Source of the DNA: Pirellulaceae bacterium
GTDB taxonomy: Bacteria; Planctomycetota; Planctomycetia; Pirellulales; Pirellulaceae
Length of the DNA stretch: 64,000 nt
Assembly: GCA_018402565.1 (NCBI GenBank)
Contig: JAGYIQ010000003.1
Coordinates: 1 to 64,000, forward strand
Reading direction: 5' to 3'
Part shown: positions 26,821 to 36,517 of the stretch, piece by piece
Layout of the letters: every line of letters starts with the position of its first letter
Position numbering within the stretch: position 1 is the first letter of the stretch
The notes under the pieces: model-generated
Database searches by the model: none
What the model was told of the DNA's origin: nothing
Seen by the model: the letters and a program-made list of their open reading frames with translations, nothing else
Translations under genes and position numbers: made by a program

Positions 26821-28296
26821 TTATTCCACGGCATCCGGTGAAGTGAGAAAACGCTCCATCGTGGCACGTCGCTTCTCTTTGACTTGCGCAGCGATGGGCA
26901 TTTGTTTGTAGTACTCGTCCAGCGGAAAGCAACCGCTGATCAAGTGATTGCGGGGCCCGGTGGTACAGTCGCTGAAGGTCCGACAAATCCGCTTCCGCTG
27001 CAAGGGGCGACCTGCCAGGACATCCGCCGGCAGTTCCGGATACGATAAGACCATGCGCCCCAGCCCAACCAGATCGACATGCCCGCAGCGAACTTCATGC
27101 TGGGCGACGTGCGGCAAGTAGTCCTGCAAGTAACTGTAGCCCGATCCGACCAGTACCATGTTAGGAAACAGCGACTTGACGTGCCGCACTGCCTGCATTT
27201 GCCGCCAGACAGAGACCAACGGATCAACCGGTGGCCAATAACCATCGCTGGGAGGGTAGGCCGCCGGTCGTTGCACATGCGCCGATCCATACGGGGTCCC
27301 GACGGACAGGTTGATCAAGGCCACGCCCCACGCCTGCAACCACGACAACAGTTGGCAGGGCTCGGTCCAGTCGGGCCTCTGCGGATCATCGGCCGACATG
27401 CCAAATCCCAACTGCCAAGGCAGATGAGCGTGGTAATCCAAAGGTTGGCCGACACCATTTTTATCGGCCACGTAGGGCGGCAAATCTGTGATCCCCAAGC
27501 GAACACCGATAACGAGGCCGGGGCACTCGGCCTGCACGCCGCTGATCAACTCACGCAGAAAGCGAGTGCGGTTGGCCAAGTCCCCACCGTATGGGCCAGG
27601 CCGCGTGTAGGCAGACAGCAACTCGTGCAACAGGTAGGCGTGACAACATTTGAGGTCGACAAAGTCGAAACCCGCCGCCTGTGCCACGCGGGCCGCTTGC
27701 ACAAACGCATCCCGAATCTGTTCCAACTCCGAATCACGCAATACCGGGTAATCGTCGGGCAATCGATACTTCTGATTGTAGAGCGGATGATGATAAACGA
27801 TCTTGGGCTCCAACCGCTCCCCGTTGGGCCGCGAGAAACGACCGCTGTGTGTCAACTGCAACCCGATCAATGGGCAACTGGAAACACCGAACTTGGCTTG
27901 ATGGGCGGCGACCAACGTGTCTCGCAAGTCGGCCATGTGCCGCACGTTGTCGCTGGCGGGATTGATAAACAATTGGTTCGGATTCGCCCGCCCGTCGTGT
28001 TGCACCGCAATCGCCTCGCCGCCCCAAATCAGGCCGGCACCGCTTTCACCAAACCGCCGCCAACGCCGCCGCGTGTGATCCGTAGGAGCCCCGTCCGCTT
28101 GCCCGTCCCAGCCCTCCATCGGCTGAATCGCAAAACGATTCGAGACCTGACGACCCGCTACCGTCAGCGACTCAGCCAGTGGACCATCCGCTTCGATATG
28201 GTCGTCACACCCAAACTCCAAGTTGATCTCGTGGAGTCGCTGCCGAAACTCACGCGGCGATTTAAAACTTCCCGGCGGCGTGTAACGAGTCGCCAT
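26821..28296 (-). CDS. NADH:flavin oxidoreductase, Old Yellow Enzyme family
   Basis: 491 residues from ATG at 28296 (GGGGGA-type ribosome site 11 bp upstream; a longer frame reaches 28332). FMN-binding TIM barrel of the OYE family: SNRFAIQPMEGWDGQADG, GAGLIWGGEAIAV, LIGLQLTHSGRFSRP (flavin/substrate contacts), AAGFDFVDLKCCHAYLLHEL (catalytic His region with YLxxxL), TRFLRELISGVQAECPGLVI, and HVDLVGLGRMVLSYPELP for the C-terminal phosphate site. A C-terminal extension of about 70 residues contains three Cys but no complete 4Fe-4S motif. It probably reduces or isomerises an activated alkene. It is coupled with the isomerase-like gene downstream. Confidence 0.9.
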   Translation of the reverse strand: MATRYTPPGSFKSPREFRQRLHEINLEFGCDDHIEADGPLAESLTVAGRQVSNRFAIQPMEGWDGQADGAPTDHTRRRWRRFGESGAGLIWGGEAIAVQHDGRANPNQLFINPASDNVRHMADLRDTLVAAHQAKFGVSSCPLIGLQLTHSGRFSRPNGERLEPKIVYHHPLYNQKYRLPDDYPVLRDSELEQIRDAFVQAARVAQAAGFDFVDLKCCHAYLLHELLSAYTRPGPYGGDLANRTRFLRELISGVQAECPGLVIGVRLGITDLPPYVADKNGVGQPLDYHAHLPWQLGFGMSADDPQRPDWTEPCQLLSWLQAWGVALINLSVGTPYGSAHVQRPAAYPPSDGYWPPVDPLVSVWRQMQAVRHVKSLFPNMVLVGSGYSYLQDYLPHVAQHEVRCGHVDLVGLGRMVLSYPELPADVLAGRPLQRKRICRTFSDCTTGPRNHLISGCFPLDEYYKQMPIAAQVKEKRRATMERFLTSPDAVE

Positions 28297-28413
28297 GCCA
28301 ATGTTTCCCCCAAACGAGTTTGACGTCAGCAAGTACCAGACGCCACGATTGATTTAGAGCTACAAAACGCCGGATCGCTTGTCGTTTTTGACGACAAGCT
28401 CGAGCACCATCGT

Positions 28414-29727
28414 TCAATTCTCACCGCCACCCGTTTCACCGCCACCCGTTTCATCGCCGTCCGTTTCATCGCCGCCCGTTTCGGTATTGGCCTTCTCGTC
28501 TTTCGATTCACTCACCTCTTGATCGCCAGCGGCCTGCTCCTCTGTCTTCTCGGCGTCCTCCTCAGCGGGCCCGTCGACACTTTGTGTCGTGGTTTCTGCA
28601 GTATTCGACTTTTCTTCTGCCTCTGTCTCAGCGGGCGTTACCATCGGCTTGTCTGTCGACTCGGGCGACTGCTCGACGTCATCGACCGCCGGTTCACCCG
28701 CGGCGGGCGCAGCAGTCAGAACTTCCTGCAGGCGGGCCAATGGCTCCGAATACAAGTCGCCGTGCGACAACTTACCACCCAAGTGGCCGACAAAGCCCAC
28801 CAAGCCAGCGACAAGCACCAGCGACGCCTTCCACCAAAACTGACTGCGGTTGGGGTTGAGTCGCGATACGAAGGCCAACAGGAACACCAACACGCTCAGC
28901 CCCGCGACGACCACGCCACCCCAACGATGCAGGAACTTGGAACTGGCCATGGCTGCCTGCAGCGAATCCCACCAACTTTCTTGATTTCCTAGTTCCGTCT
29001 CCCAAGCAGCCCATTGTTTGTGCTCGGCAAAACCCCAGCCCGTGCTCACAGCGACACACGCTCCGATCGTCCCCAAGCCCAAGCAATACATAGCGGCTTT
29101 GTCCATGTGGGCGTTGCCAAAAGCCAGCAAAGCGAACAGGGCCGCGACGCTGATCAGAGCCACCGGGAAGTGCAACACCGCCGGATGCAAACGCCCGTGC
29201 AATGTCCACAAGACGGATTGCCAGTCCGAGGTTTGCTCCAACGCCCGAGCACTAGCGGTCATCTTGCTCCAATCCGCAACCGGCTCTTGCTGGCCACCGG
29301 CTTCGATCCACGTACGGATGACGACCCGCTCCTCGGCCGTCAGCGGGTCGTTTTCATCTTCGGGTGGCATCGGATTCGAGGCGTCCTCGGCCAAGTGCTC
29401 TGTCCACAGCAGGCTCTCCTCCAGGCTACCACCCACGACATACCCCGCCAGCTGCTCGGAATCGTCGATCCGGAAGTCGCCCTCGGCCCGCGACTCCTGA
29501 TGGCAACGCAGACACTTGTCAGCCAACAGCGGAACGACCGTCTGCAAATAGCCGCCACTCGGTTCCTGCCAACCCCAACTCGCGGGCGACGAAAGCAGGA
29601 AGCTCCCCACAAATAGCGTTGCAACAACCCGAGGCCAAGCCGAGAAGCGGTGGACCCCGGCAACCCGGCGCTGGGCAGCGCCAGCCTGTCCGAGAGAAAT
29701 TCCCATAGGTCGTTTAGGTCGAGGCAT
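28414..29727 (-). CDS. Membrane cytochrome-like protein: PSCyt1 + DUF2231
   Basis: 437 residues. Signal segment (VVATLFVGSFLLSSPASWGW), then a planctomycete cytochrome domain with CLRCHQES (one CxxCH) and the usual NPMPPEDENDPLTAEERVVI and IRTWIEAGG end. The second half is DUF2231: HGRLHPAVLHFPVALISVAA, AMYCLGLGTIGACVAVSTGW and VVVAGLSVLVFLLAFVSRLN, four helices. The last 100 residues are acidic and end in a run of five-residue repeats (GDETDGDETGGGETGGGE) coded by 15-bp tandem DNA. Either ATG at 29727 or 29706 is possible. It probably takes part in envelope electron transfer, with heme attached at the single CxxCH (inference). Confidence 0.88.
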   Translation of the reverse strand: MPRPKRPMGISLGQAGAAQRRVAGVHRFSAWPRVVATLFVGSFLLSSPASWGWQEPSGGYLQTVVPLLADKCLRCHQESRAEGDFRIDDSEQLAGYVVGGSLEESLLWTEHLAEDASNPMPPEDENDPLTAEERVVIRTWIEAGGQQEPVADWSKMTASARALEQTSDWQSVLWTLHGRLHPAVLHFPVALISVAALFALLAFGNAHMDKAAMYCLGLGTIGACVAVSTGWGFAEHKQWAAWETELGNQESWWDSLQAAMASSKFLHRWGGVVVAGLSVLVFLLAFVSRLNPNRSQFWWKASLVLVAGLVGFVGHLGGKLSHGDLYSEPLARLQEVLTAAPAAGEPAVDDVEQSPESTDKPMVTPAETEAEEKSNTAETTTQSVDGPAEEDAEKTEEQAAGDQEVSESKDEKANTETGGDETDGDETGGGETGGGEN

Positions 29728-30027
29728 GGTCGATCTCGCAGAAATTTTGGGGGGGCAGGGCTTGTGAGGGGCAGGGGAGAACGGCAGGGCACGCCCCGGG
29801 CAATGCTTGACACCGGCGCGTGGTGTCCCCTTAGTCTGACACGTACTAACCCCGATTTGAAGCCACCCGCTCGCATGAGACCGGCGGAATCCAGGCGAAA
29901 ACCTGTTTTGTCGCGTCTTTTTTCTCCAGATTGCCTATTCTGCCATTGGAGAACCGTCTCACTCCTGTTATTCTCAACGGCTTGGGTCGGAACTGAAATT
30001 ATGGCAGCTTTTCGGGCCGGTTAGGAA
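29728..30027. other. Divergent intergenic region
   Basis: 300 bp between the minus-strand cytochrome gene and the plus-strand MaoC gene. It must hold both promoters. A TTGACA at 29808 is the only box resembling a -35 element; its -10 partner is weak. No repeat or RNA gene seen. Confidence 0.4.
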
Positions 30028-30972
30028 ATGAATTCCGCACATTACTTCGAAGAACTTCAGGTCGGCCAAACTTGGACCAGCGCTCGGCGGACCGTGACGG
30101 AGTCCGACATCGTGATTTTTGCCGGCATGACCGGGGACTACGACCGGGCGCACGTCGATCATGATTACGCTTCGAAAAGCCGTTTCAAACAACCGCTTAT
30201 GCATGGCATGATGGGCCTGGCCTGGGTGGCCGGTTTGTCGACAACGGCTCCCGCCGTGCAGACGCTGGCCCTGGTGTCGGTCGACCAGTGGAACTTTTTG
30301 CGGCCGGTCCATATCGGCGACACCGTGTACGCACTAACCGAAGTTATCGAGTTGGCCAAGGGAGGACGCTCGGCCGGCAAAGTCACCTGGCGCAAGTCCC
30401 TGTTAAACCAACTGGACGAAGTCGTACAATCAGGGATTTTTGTCTCATTGGTCGAATTGCGGCCTAAGTTGGGCCGCGGCCGAGTCCCCGCCCCGCACCA
30501 GACGGCCTTCGCGGCACGGCCCGCCACCAGCGGAACCGTCGCGGCCTACTCGAGTCCCGCGTTAGCTTCGCCCGCACCAGCGTCGCCCGTGCCAACGTCG
30601 CCCGTGCCAGCGTCGCCCGTGCCAACGACTCTCGCACCAGCGATTCCCGCTGGAGCCGGTCCAGCAGCAAGCAACGACACACCACCGAGTGACGACACAC
30701 CGAGCAACGACACACCGAGCAACGACACACCAATCGACACCGAATCGAGCGGCCCGCCGTCGCAGGCAGGGCCAGGAGTGCCAGCGGCTAGCGATTCAAG
30801 TGCTGGACCAACGCTGGGACACATCCACTTGCCACCGACTTCTTCTGCGGGGACTTCATCGTCTGGCTTCGAGAGTGCGAGTCCAGCGGAGGGCGGCTCG
30901 AACAACCCAATGAGCACCCCCGCCTCGGATGCTCGGTCCGCTCAAGTCGCACCGGATACGAGCCTGAACTGA
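30028..30972 (+). CDS. MaoC-like (R)-enoyl-CoA hydratase domain with long low-complexity tail
   Basis: 314 residues. Residues 1-150 are a complete MaoC hot-dog domain: HYFEELQVGQTWTSARRTVT, the hydratase motif FAGMTGDYDRAHVDHDYASK (catalytic Asp and His), MHGMMGLAWVAGLS, and a normal last strand ending near VSLVELRPK. Typical family length is about 140-160 residues. The remaining 155 residues are Pro/Ala/Ser-rich then Asp/Asn/Thr-rich and made of visible tandem repeats (P-V-P-x-S and S-N-D-T-P). The tail has no counterpart in the family and is likely disordered. ATG at 30028 has AGGA only 2-3 bp upstream. Confidence 0.85.
   Translation: MNSAHYFEELQVGQTWTSARRTVTESDIVIFAGMTGDYDRAHVDHDYASKSRFKQPLMHGMMGLAWVAGLSTTAPAVQTLALVSVDQWNFLRPVHIGDTVYALTEVIELAKGGRSAGKVTWRKSLLNQLDEVVQSGIFVSLVELRPKLGRGRVPAPHQTAFAARPATSGTVAAYSSPALASPAPASPVPTSPVPASPVPTTLAPAIPAGAGPAASNDTPPSDDTPSNDTPSNDTPIDTESSGPPSQAGPGVPAASDSSAGPTLGHIHLPPTSSAGTSSSGFESASPAEGGSNNPMSTPASDARSAQVAPDTSLN
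30560..30740 (+). repeat. Two tandem repeats coding the MaoC tail
   Basis: 30564-30640 repeats (G)CGTCGCCCGTGCCAA/G with a 15-bp step; 30690-30740 repeats AGCAACGACACACCG with a 15-bp step. Both keep the reading frame. Confidence 0.8.
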
Positions 30973-31039
30973 CCGAGCTTGGCGGGCACGAACGGAGCCC
31001 CAAATGGAGCTCCAGTTGTGTTGGACGGCATCGAGTGGC

Positions 31040-31765
31040 TTACTTTTCTTCGGCTTCGAAGCAGCTCCTGTAGAGCACCCCGGCGATCACCGCGCCGATG
31101 ATGGGAGCGACCCAAAACAGCCACAATTGGGCCAATGCCCAGCCCTGGACGAAGACAGCCGGGCCGGTCGAGCGGGCGGGGTTGACCGACAGGTTCGTCA
31201 CTGGGATGCCGATCAAGTGAATCAGGGTTAGGCCCAGTCCGATCGCGATGGGGGCAAACCCGGCTGGGGCGCGTTTGTCGGTTGCCCCGAGGATGATGAA
31301 CAAAAACATCGCGGTCAGCACGACCTCGGCCACGAAGCACGCCAACATCGAGTACTTGCCGGGGGAATGCTCGGCGAAGCCATTCGAGGCGAAGCCGCCC
31401 GCCAATGAAAACCCTTCCTGGCCAGAGGCGATCACGTACAGGACCGCGGCGCCGGCGATGCCGCCCACGACTTGAGCAATCACGTAGGGAACCAGCTCAG
31501 CTGCTGGGAAGCGGCCGCCCGCAACCAGGCCCACGGAAACGGCCGGGTTGAGATGGCAACCCGAGATGTGCCCAATGGCATAGGCCATCGTTAGCACGGT
31601 CAAGCCAAACGCGAATGACACGCCGACAAAACCGATCCCTAAATTGACCGCACCGCCTTCGGGCGATGCCAAGAACATGGCGGCCAAGACAGCGCTGCCG
31701 CAGCCCCCGAACACCAACCAGAACGTTCCAATCGACTCCGCCAAACAACGCTTGCTAAGTTGCAT
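31040..31765 (-). CDS. aqpZ: Aquaporin Z-type water channel (MIP family)
   Basis: 241 residues, close to the family's 230. Six membrane helices and both half-helix motifs are present: [20 protein letters not shown] (first NPA) and [20 protein letters not shown] (second NPA followed by R). The N-terminal [19 protein letters not shown] matches the AqpZ start. The ar/R filter Arg after the second NPA and the preceding Asn-Leu-Ser are typical of water-selective channels. It faces the MaoC gene tail to tail. Confidence 0.95.
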   Translation of the reverse strand: MQLSKRCLAESIGTFWLVFGGCGSAVLAAMFLASPEGGAVNLGIGFVGVSFAFGLTVLTMAYAIGHISGCHLNPAVSVGLVAGGRFPAAELVPYVIAQVVGGIAGAAVLYVIASGQEGFSLAGGFASNGFAEHSPGKYSMLACFVAEVVLTAMFLFIILGATDKRAPAGFAPIAIGLGLTLIHLIGIPVTNLSVNPARSTGPAVFVQGWALAQLWLFWVAPIIGAVIAGVLYRSCFEAEEK

Positions 31766-32062
31766 GATGCACCTTTCGTAAACTCAATCGAACAATCGCC
31801 TCAGAGGTATTTCACATGGCTCACTCGGACCGGTTCGTGTTGGACATCAGGCAGTGACCGCGGGGTCTCGGTGAGGTGCGTATTCTATGCGACGGTGACC
31901 GGCGGACGCAATTGTCGGGAGCGGCCTTTTCGGCTGCCCTTTCGGGCAGGTCAAAGGTTGAGCGCGTCCACGCGGGATCTTCCGTTTGGCGGCTGCGTGT
32001 GCTAGTTTGCTAACCGTGAGCCGATCCCGCACTTGTGCGTCATGTTTGGGAGACCTTGATCC
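31766..32062. other. Divergent intergenic region between aqpZ and the next gene
   Basis: Contains two small GC-rich hairpins around 31918-31950 (CGGCCTTTTCGGCTG and GCCCTTTCGGGC). One partial resemblance to family 2 sequence (CGCAATTGTCGGGAGCGGCC). Nothing else supportable. Confidence 0.4.
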
Positions 32063-32608
32063 ATGGCCGACGTGACCGAGCCCTCGTCCACCATTCCACC
32101 GTCCACCATTCCAGCGCCTGCCATGCCACCGCCAACCCCGCGTGTCGATATCGAATTCGACTGTCTGCCGCTTCGCAGCATGGTTGGCCGCCCTTTGCCG
32201 GCTGACGCCAGTCCTGGGTTGGAACAGTTGTGGCAGCAGCTTCGCCAAGCGGCGGACAAGCATGGCACGCACAACAGCTACTACCTCAATCGCGGCCGCT
32301 GCCAGTTTCACCTCACCAATCATCCGCAGATCGGTCAGATTGCCTTCCGCTTCGGCGGGGTGGTGTTGACCGATGCGGCGGATCAACGCACGGTCTCGGC
32401 GGATCTGACCGTCGACTTGGCTGCCGAAACGTGCGATTGGTTGGAGGCGAGTGTCGTGGCGTGGTTGGCCAAGTCCGTCGTGCGAGCCGTGGAACTGGAG
32501 TTTGATCGTTACATCCTGGCCGGGGATCTTGCGCGGACCCAGCAGCGGCTGGCCGAACTGGAGCAACAAGCCGAAGCCAGCGGTGGTTTCCTGGGAATGT
32601 ACTTATGA
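32063..32608 (+). CDS. Conserved hypothetical protein upstream of pyrC
   Basis: 181 residues, no recognised family. The start is Pro/Thr-rich and repetitive ([19 protein letters not shown]). The folded part (about 30-150) ends with an amphipathic helix likely to form a coiled coil ([17 protein letters not shown]). The motif [20 protein letters not shown] suggests a small ordered beta domain. The stop overlaps the dihydroorotase start (ATGA), so the two are translationally coupled, suggesting a helper for pyrimidine synthesis or simple operon membership. No signal peptide, so cytoplasmic. Confidence 0.8.
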   Translation: MADVTEPSSTIPPSTIPAPAMPPPTPRVDIEFDCLPLRSMVGRPLPADASPGLEQLWQQLRQAADKHGTHNSYYLNRGRCQFHLTNHPQIGQIAFRFGGVVLTDAADQRTVSADLTVDLAAETCDWLEASVVAWLAKSVVRAVELEFDRYILAGDLARTQQRLAELEQQAEASGGFLGMYL

Positions 32609-33963
32609 GTCGTATTTTGATTCGAGGTGGGCAAGTAGTTTCCGGCCGAGAAGTGCGGCACGCGGACGTGTTGATCGCCGACGGAAAGATTGTCGACATC
32701 GGCCCACCGAGCACCGTCGCGGTTGACGAAGTCGTCGATGCGACCGGCTTGCATGTTTTGCCAGGCATCGTGGATCCACATGTTCACTTCCGCCAACCGG
32801 GCCTAGAACACAAAGATGACTTTGCGCATGCCACACGCGCATGTGCCAAGGGGGGTGTCACCAGCTTTCTGGAGATGCCCAACACCAAGCCGGCCACGAT
32901 CAGTGTCGAGGCCCTGCATCAGAAGCTGGACATCGCCTCGCGACATTGTCTTGTCAATTACGGTTTTTATATCGGTGCCACCCTGCACAATCTGGATCAA
33001 TTGAAATTGGCTCGGCGGACCCCGGGGATCAAGGTTTTTATCGGCAGCAGCACCGGCGACATGCTGGTCGATCGGCAGGAGACCTTGGAGGCGATCTTCG
33101 CCGAGACGACGCTGCCGATCGCGGCTCACTGCGAGGACGAGACCTTGGTGCGAGCCAACGCGGCTCGCTTGGCGCAGCGGACCGACGTGGCCGTGCACTC
33201 CGAGATTCGCGATCATGAGGCCGCGATCGTCTCGACGCGTCGCGCCATCGATCTGGCCAAACGCCATCGGCACCGCTTTCATGTGCTGCATGTTTCCACG
33301 GCCGCCGAAATCGCTGAAATACGCCAACACGATCAGTTGATTACCGCCGAGGTTTGTCCGCATCACTTGTTTTTTACGGTGGATGATTACCCGCGGCTGG
33401 GTAGCTTGGTGCAGATGAATCCGTCGGTCAAAACATCGGCCGATGCCGCGGGACTCTGGCAAGGATTGCTCGATGGCGATCTCCATCTGGTGGCCACTGA
33501 TCACGCTCCGCATACGCTGGAGGAGAAGGGGCAGCCTTACCCCGCCAGCCCCTCGGGTTTGCCATCAATCGAGAACTCACTGGCTTTGATGCTGAACCAA
33601 GTCGCCTTGGGACGTTGTCGATTGGAGCAGGTCGTCCGCTGGATGTGTGAAGCTCCGGCAGCCGTTTGGAACATGTGCGACAAAGGCTACTTGCAGCCCG
33701 GCGCCGATGCGGACGTGGTCCTGGTGGATCTGCAAACCCAGCGAACCATCCGCAATCAAGAGCAACAAACGAAATGCGGCTGGAGTCCCTGGGACGGTGT
33801 CACCCTCCAGGGCTGGCCGGTCATGACCATGGTCGGCGGCCGCTGGGTCTTTCGCCAGCTCGATGCGGCGACCCCACCTTGGTTCGCCACCGAGCCCGTC
33901 GGTCAGGAGATTCAGTTCGACCCTTCTGCCCCTGGCTACTGGGCCAAGTTCAGCCAATCATAG
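32605..33963 (+). CDS. pyrC: Dihydroorotase
   Basis: 452 residues, the length of the class I (long) dihydroorotases. Metal-site motifs in order: [20 protein letters not shown] (HxH), [25 protein letters not shown] (the Lys carboxylated in this class), [36 protein letters not shown] and [15 protein letters not shown] (catalytic Asp). It converts carbamoyl aspartate to dihydroorotate in the cytoplasm. It overlaps the upstream gene by 4 bp. Related hydantoinases/allantoinases share the fold, but [12 protein letters not shown] and EMPNTKP favour dihydroorotase. Confidence 0.93.
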   Translation: MSRILIRGGQVVSGREVRHADVLIADGKIVDIGPPSTVAVDEVVDATGLHVLPGIVDPHVHFRQPGLEHKDDFAHATRACAKGGVTSFLEMPNTKPATISVEALHQKLDIASRHCLVNYGFYIGATLHNLDQLKLARRTPGIKVFIGSSTGDMLVDRQETLEAIFAETTLPIAAHCEDETLVRANAARLAQRTDVAVHSEIRDHEAAIVSTRRAIDLAKRHRHRFHVLHVSTAAEIAEIRQHDQLITAEVCPHHLFFTVDDYPRLGSLVQMNPSVKTSADAAGLWQGLLDGDLHLVATDHAPHTLEEKGQPYPASPSGLPSIENSLALMLNQVALGRCRLEQVVRWMCEAPAAVWNMCDKGYLQPGADADVVLVDLQTQRTIRNQEQQTKCGWSPWDGVTLQGWPVMTMVGGRWVFRQLDAATPPWFATEPVGQEIQFDPSAPGYWAKFSQS

Positions 33964-34025
33964 CCTGCCTAAGACGTTCACTCGCCTGAGACACTTAGGA
34001 GCTGTCAGACAATTAATTACCGAAA

Positions 34026-34334
34026 TTGACATTGCGTTATTTGACCTGTTTCTGCATGACAGGTCTCTCGGATCGTACTGTTCGTTCGGGTGTTCGCGAA
34101 TTGAAGCAGGGCCGATCCGTACCTGATGGCCGTCAGCGAATACTCGGCGCGGGACGACCCGCGACCGAGTCGACCCAGCCAGGCCTGGTAAAGGCACTTC
34201 GGCAAATCGTGTATTCGACCAGTCGCGATGATCCCATGAATCCGTCACGATGGACGTGCAAAAGCATGCGGATGATTGCATCGGAGTTGAGCGACCTTGG
34301 CTATAAGGTCAGCCATACTAAAGTCGGCGAGCTG
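34026..34334 (+). pseudogene. ISAzo13-family transposase, N-terminal fragment
   Basis: About 103 residues. Recognisable family pieces: MTGLSDRTVRSGVRELKQG (HTH region), GAGRPATESTQPGLVKAL, and DDPMNPSRWTCKSMRMIASE followed by GYKVSHTKVGEL. The frame is cut by the IS66 end; its stop codon is created by the first bases of IS66. The catalytic DDE part is missing. Confidence 0.85.
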
Positions 34335-34418
34335 TAAGCGTCCACCACAGGCATTCTCGACAGGGCCCTTATCTTGGGCGGGTCTTCACACACCCGTTTC
34401 TCAGGAAAGGAATCAGCA

Positions 34419-34889
34419 ATGTCCGATACGAAAGCGAACAACCAGGCAGTCGAGGTTTGGAAAGCCCGGTTGCAGAGGTTCTACGCAGGTTCGGTGACCG
34501 TCACCGAGTTCTGTTCGACCGAAGGCTTTTCAGTGCCCTCATTCTACCAATGGCAGCGGCGAATCAAGTCGCTTGACCCAAGTTTTGTACCACCGGATCG
34601 CCGCCGCAGAAAACACCCACGAGCCAATCAGCCGCCAGAGTAGTCTCGATCTGCTCCGAAGACACGAAAAATGGGACTGATTCCAGTCTCAACGACCACC
34701 ACAGCCAACCACCGTATTGGCGCCTTCCAGCCTATCCAACTGCCGACACCACGCCCCGCCGCAGCGCTGGCCAGCATCCAGCTTCCATCTGGGGTCATTG
34801 TCGAACTACAGGATGACCCGAATCTGATCTGCCAAGTGCTCGAGCGTTTCCTGCCGTTGGCTCTGCAAGCGGGAGGCCCATCGTGCTAA
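34419..34889 (+). pseudogene. tnpA: IS66 tnpA, broken by an in-frame TAG
   Basis: ATG at 34419 with AGGAAAGG upstream. The first part (VEVWKARLQRFYAGSVTVTE, SVPSFYQWQRRIKSLDP) is the TnpA helix-turn-helix. TAG at 34641-34643 stops it after 74 codons, but the same frame resumes directly and encodes the family's C-terminus (IQLPSGVIVELQDDP, ending LQAGGPSC). Read through, it would be about 155 residues, a normal TnpA length. The end overlaps tnpB. Confidence 0.8.
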
Positions 34890-35254
34890 GTCTCAACTCG
34901 CAATTGAAAATCTTCGTCTACACCAAGGCTGCTGACATGCGAAAGGGCATCGATGGACTTAGCGGGATCGTGCGCGGCGAATTCAATGCCGATCCGACCG
35001 ACGGCAGCCTGTTCGTGTTCGTCAATCGACAACGAGACCTAATGAAGTTGCTCCACTTTGAAGGGGGTGGATTTTGGTTGTACTATCGTGTCCTCGAAGC
35101 GGGCACGTTTGAATCACTACCCACTCAACCCGACATCAATCCGCACCCGATCGATGCCACGCAGCTAACCATGTGGCTGTCCGGGATTTCGTTGGTCGCA
35201 GCCCAGAAACGCCGTAAGCGATTCGTCCTCCCTCGCGAAAAGATCGTGGCGTAA
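34883..35254 (+). CDS. tnpB: IS66 accessory protein TnpB
   Basis: 123 residues, full family length (about 115). Signature: KIFVYTKAADMRKGIDGLSG, GSLFVFVNRQRDLMKLLHFE and GGGFWLYYRVLEAGTFE, WLSGISLV near the end. GTG start overlaps the tnpA stop. It is needed for IS66 transposition, though the element here is defective. Confidence 0.93.
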   Translation: MLSLNSQLKIFVYTKAADMRKGIDGLSGIVRGEFNADPTDGSLFVFVNRQRDLMKLLHFEGGGFWLYYRVLEAGTFESLPTQPDINPHPIDATQLTMWLSGISLVAAQKRRKRFVLPREKIVA

Positions 35255-35300
35255 GGCCGGTCATCGGATGACTCATCCGCGGAGGCTCTGACGCTGGTGG

Positions 35301-36233
35301 ATGAAGCAAGCATCGTTGACCTTGCTCTATCCCAAGGTGATTCCACCGGAGGACCCCGACAATCCCCGTTCGGCTCGGCAAATCGAAGTGATAAAGGAAG
35401 CCTTGGAGAAGAAGCTCCTGAGCATCACGGCGCGGATGTGGGCCTATCGTGGTGTGGAAGTACCTCTGAACGTGTTCGACTTCACCGTCTTTCGGCATCG
35501 CGACGGACCGGAAGACTTCTTCCAGGACTTTTCAGGGGTCTTGCTGGGTGACTGCTGGCATGGCTTCGAAGCGATTACCGTGGCTTCGCAGGCGCGGATC
35601 ATACGCGCCGCATGCAATGCGCATGCGCGTCGTAAGATCAGTGATTCGAAAGCCTATCCGGAGGATCGGAAACTGTGGATGAATTGGTATCGCGAGCTCT
35701 ATCGAGTGGAGGCGGAAGCTCGTGAGCTAACCTCTGCTGAGCGTCTGGAGTTGCGTCAAGCGAAGTCAGTGCCGATCTGGAATCGTATCGACCAGTGGAT
35801 GGAGGAGGCAGAGCAACGCACTTATCAGGTGATCTTGCGGAGCAGCGACTTCGGCAAATCGTTGCAGTATGTTCGTAACCATAAGCTTGAGTTGATGCGT
35901 TACCTGAGCGATGGTCGAATTCCGATCGATAACAACGAAACGGAACAGTTGATGAAGCAGGTGGCGATCGGGCGGAAGAATTGGCTGTTCGCGGGCAGTA
36001 TCGTCGGTGGCGAGCGAGCGGCGGGATTCATGACGTTGGTCAGCAGCGCGGTGCGTAGCAACTTGCATGTGTGGCAATACGTGATGGACGTGTTGGATCA
36101 GCTCTTGGCGGGCAGTACGGACTACGAATCGCTGTTGCCTTGGAACTGGGCCGAGGCACACCCCGACCAGATCCGGCAATACCGCATCAACGAGAACGCG
36201 ACGCGTGCTCGGGGTTACGAGCAAAAGTCATAA
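35301..36233 (+). pseudogene. tnpC: IS66 transposase TnpC, N-terminally truncated
   Basis: 310 residues against about 500 for intact TnpC. Present: NVFDFTVFRHRDGPEDFF, VLLGDCWHGFEAI (second catalytic Asp), CNAHARRKI, PIDNNETEQLMKQVAIGRKN (catalytic Glu) and the C-terminal SLLPWNWAEAHPDQIRQYR. Missing: the coiled-coil leader, zinc-finger-like region and the first catalytic Asp. The first 45 residues do not resemble the family, which suggests an internal deletion. Confidence 0.85.
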
Positions 36234-36517
36234 GCTCGTTCGGCCGAGCCAACACGCGGCAATTCGACAGCTGATCCTTGAACCGATCGGGGTGTCCTAT
36301 GGACACCTCGATGCCGGCCTATCCCGATAGAGCCCGGTCTAGCATTACCAGTCGCCTCTCTCAATACGTGTGCCCATACCGCGTGCCCATACCGCGTGCC
36401 CACACCGACAGGGGCACCGCCACATGCCCCATTCCTCCATGCTGCTGGTGGACGCTTACATGGAAAATCTGTAATTAATTGCCTGACAGCTCCTTACTCG
36501 CCTGAGAAACTTAGCTT

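Larger units (their letters stand above)
34335..36459 (+). mobile_element. IS66-family insertion sequence (defective)
   Basis: Terminal inverted repeats GTAAGCGTCCACCA at 34335 and its complement TGGTGGACGCTTAC ending at 36459, the typical GTAAGCG ends of IS66. Genes tnpA, tnpB and tnpC are in the usual order but tnpA has an in-frame stop and tnpC lacks its N-terminal half. The 8-bp flanks (GGCGAGCT and ATGGAAAA) do not match, so the target duplication has been lost or flanking DNA was deleted. Confidence 0.88.
33997..36494 (+). mobile_element. Decayed ISAzo13-like insertion sequence interrupted by IS66
   Basis: Outer ends are near-perfect inverted repeats: AGGAGCTGTCAGACAATTAA on the left and, on the other strand, AGGAGCTGTCAGGCAATTAA on the right. 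The only coding remnant of the outer element is an ISAzo13-type N-terminus at 34026-34334; the rest has been replaced by the IS66 element at 34335-36459. A 17-bp imperfect direct repeat ACTCGCCTGAGACACTT lies just outside both ends (33980 and 36496). Confidence 0.75.

Noticed and set aside
32313..32768. Antisense ORF across the hypothetical/pyrC junction
   Set aside because: Shadow of two well-supported coupled genes.
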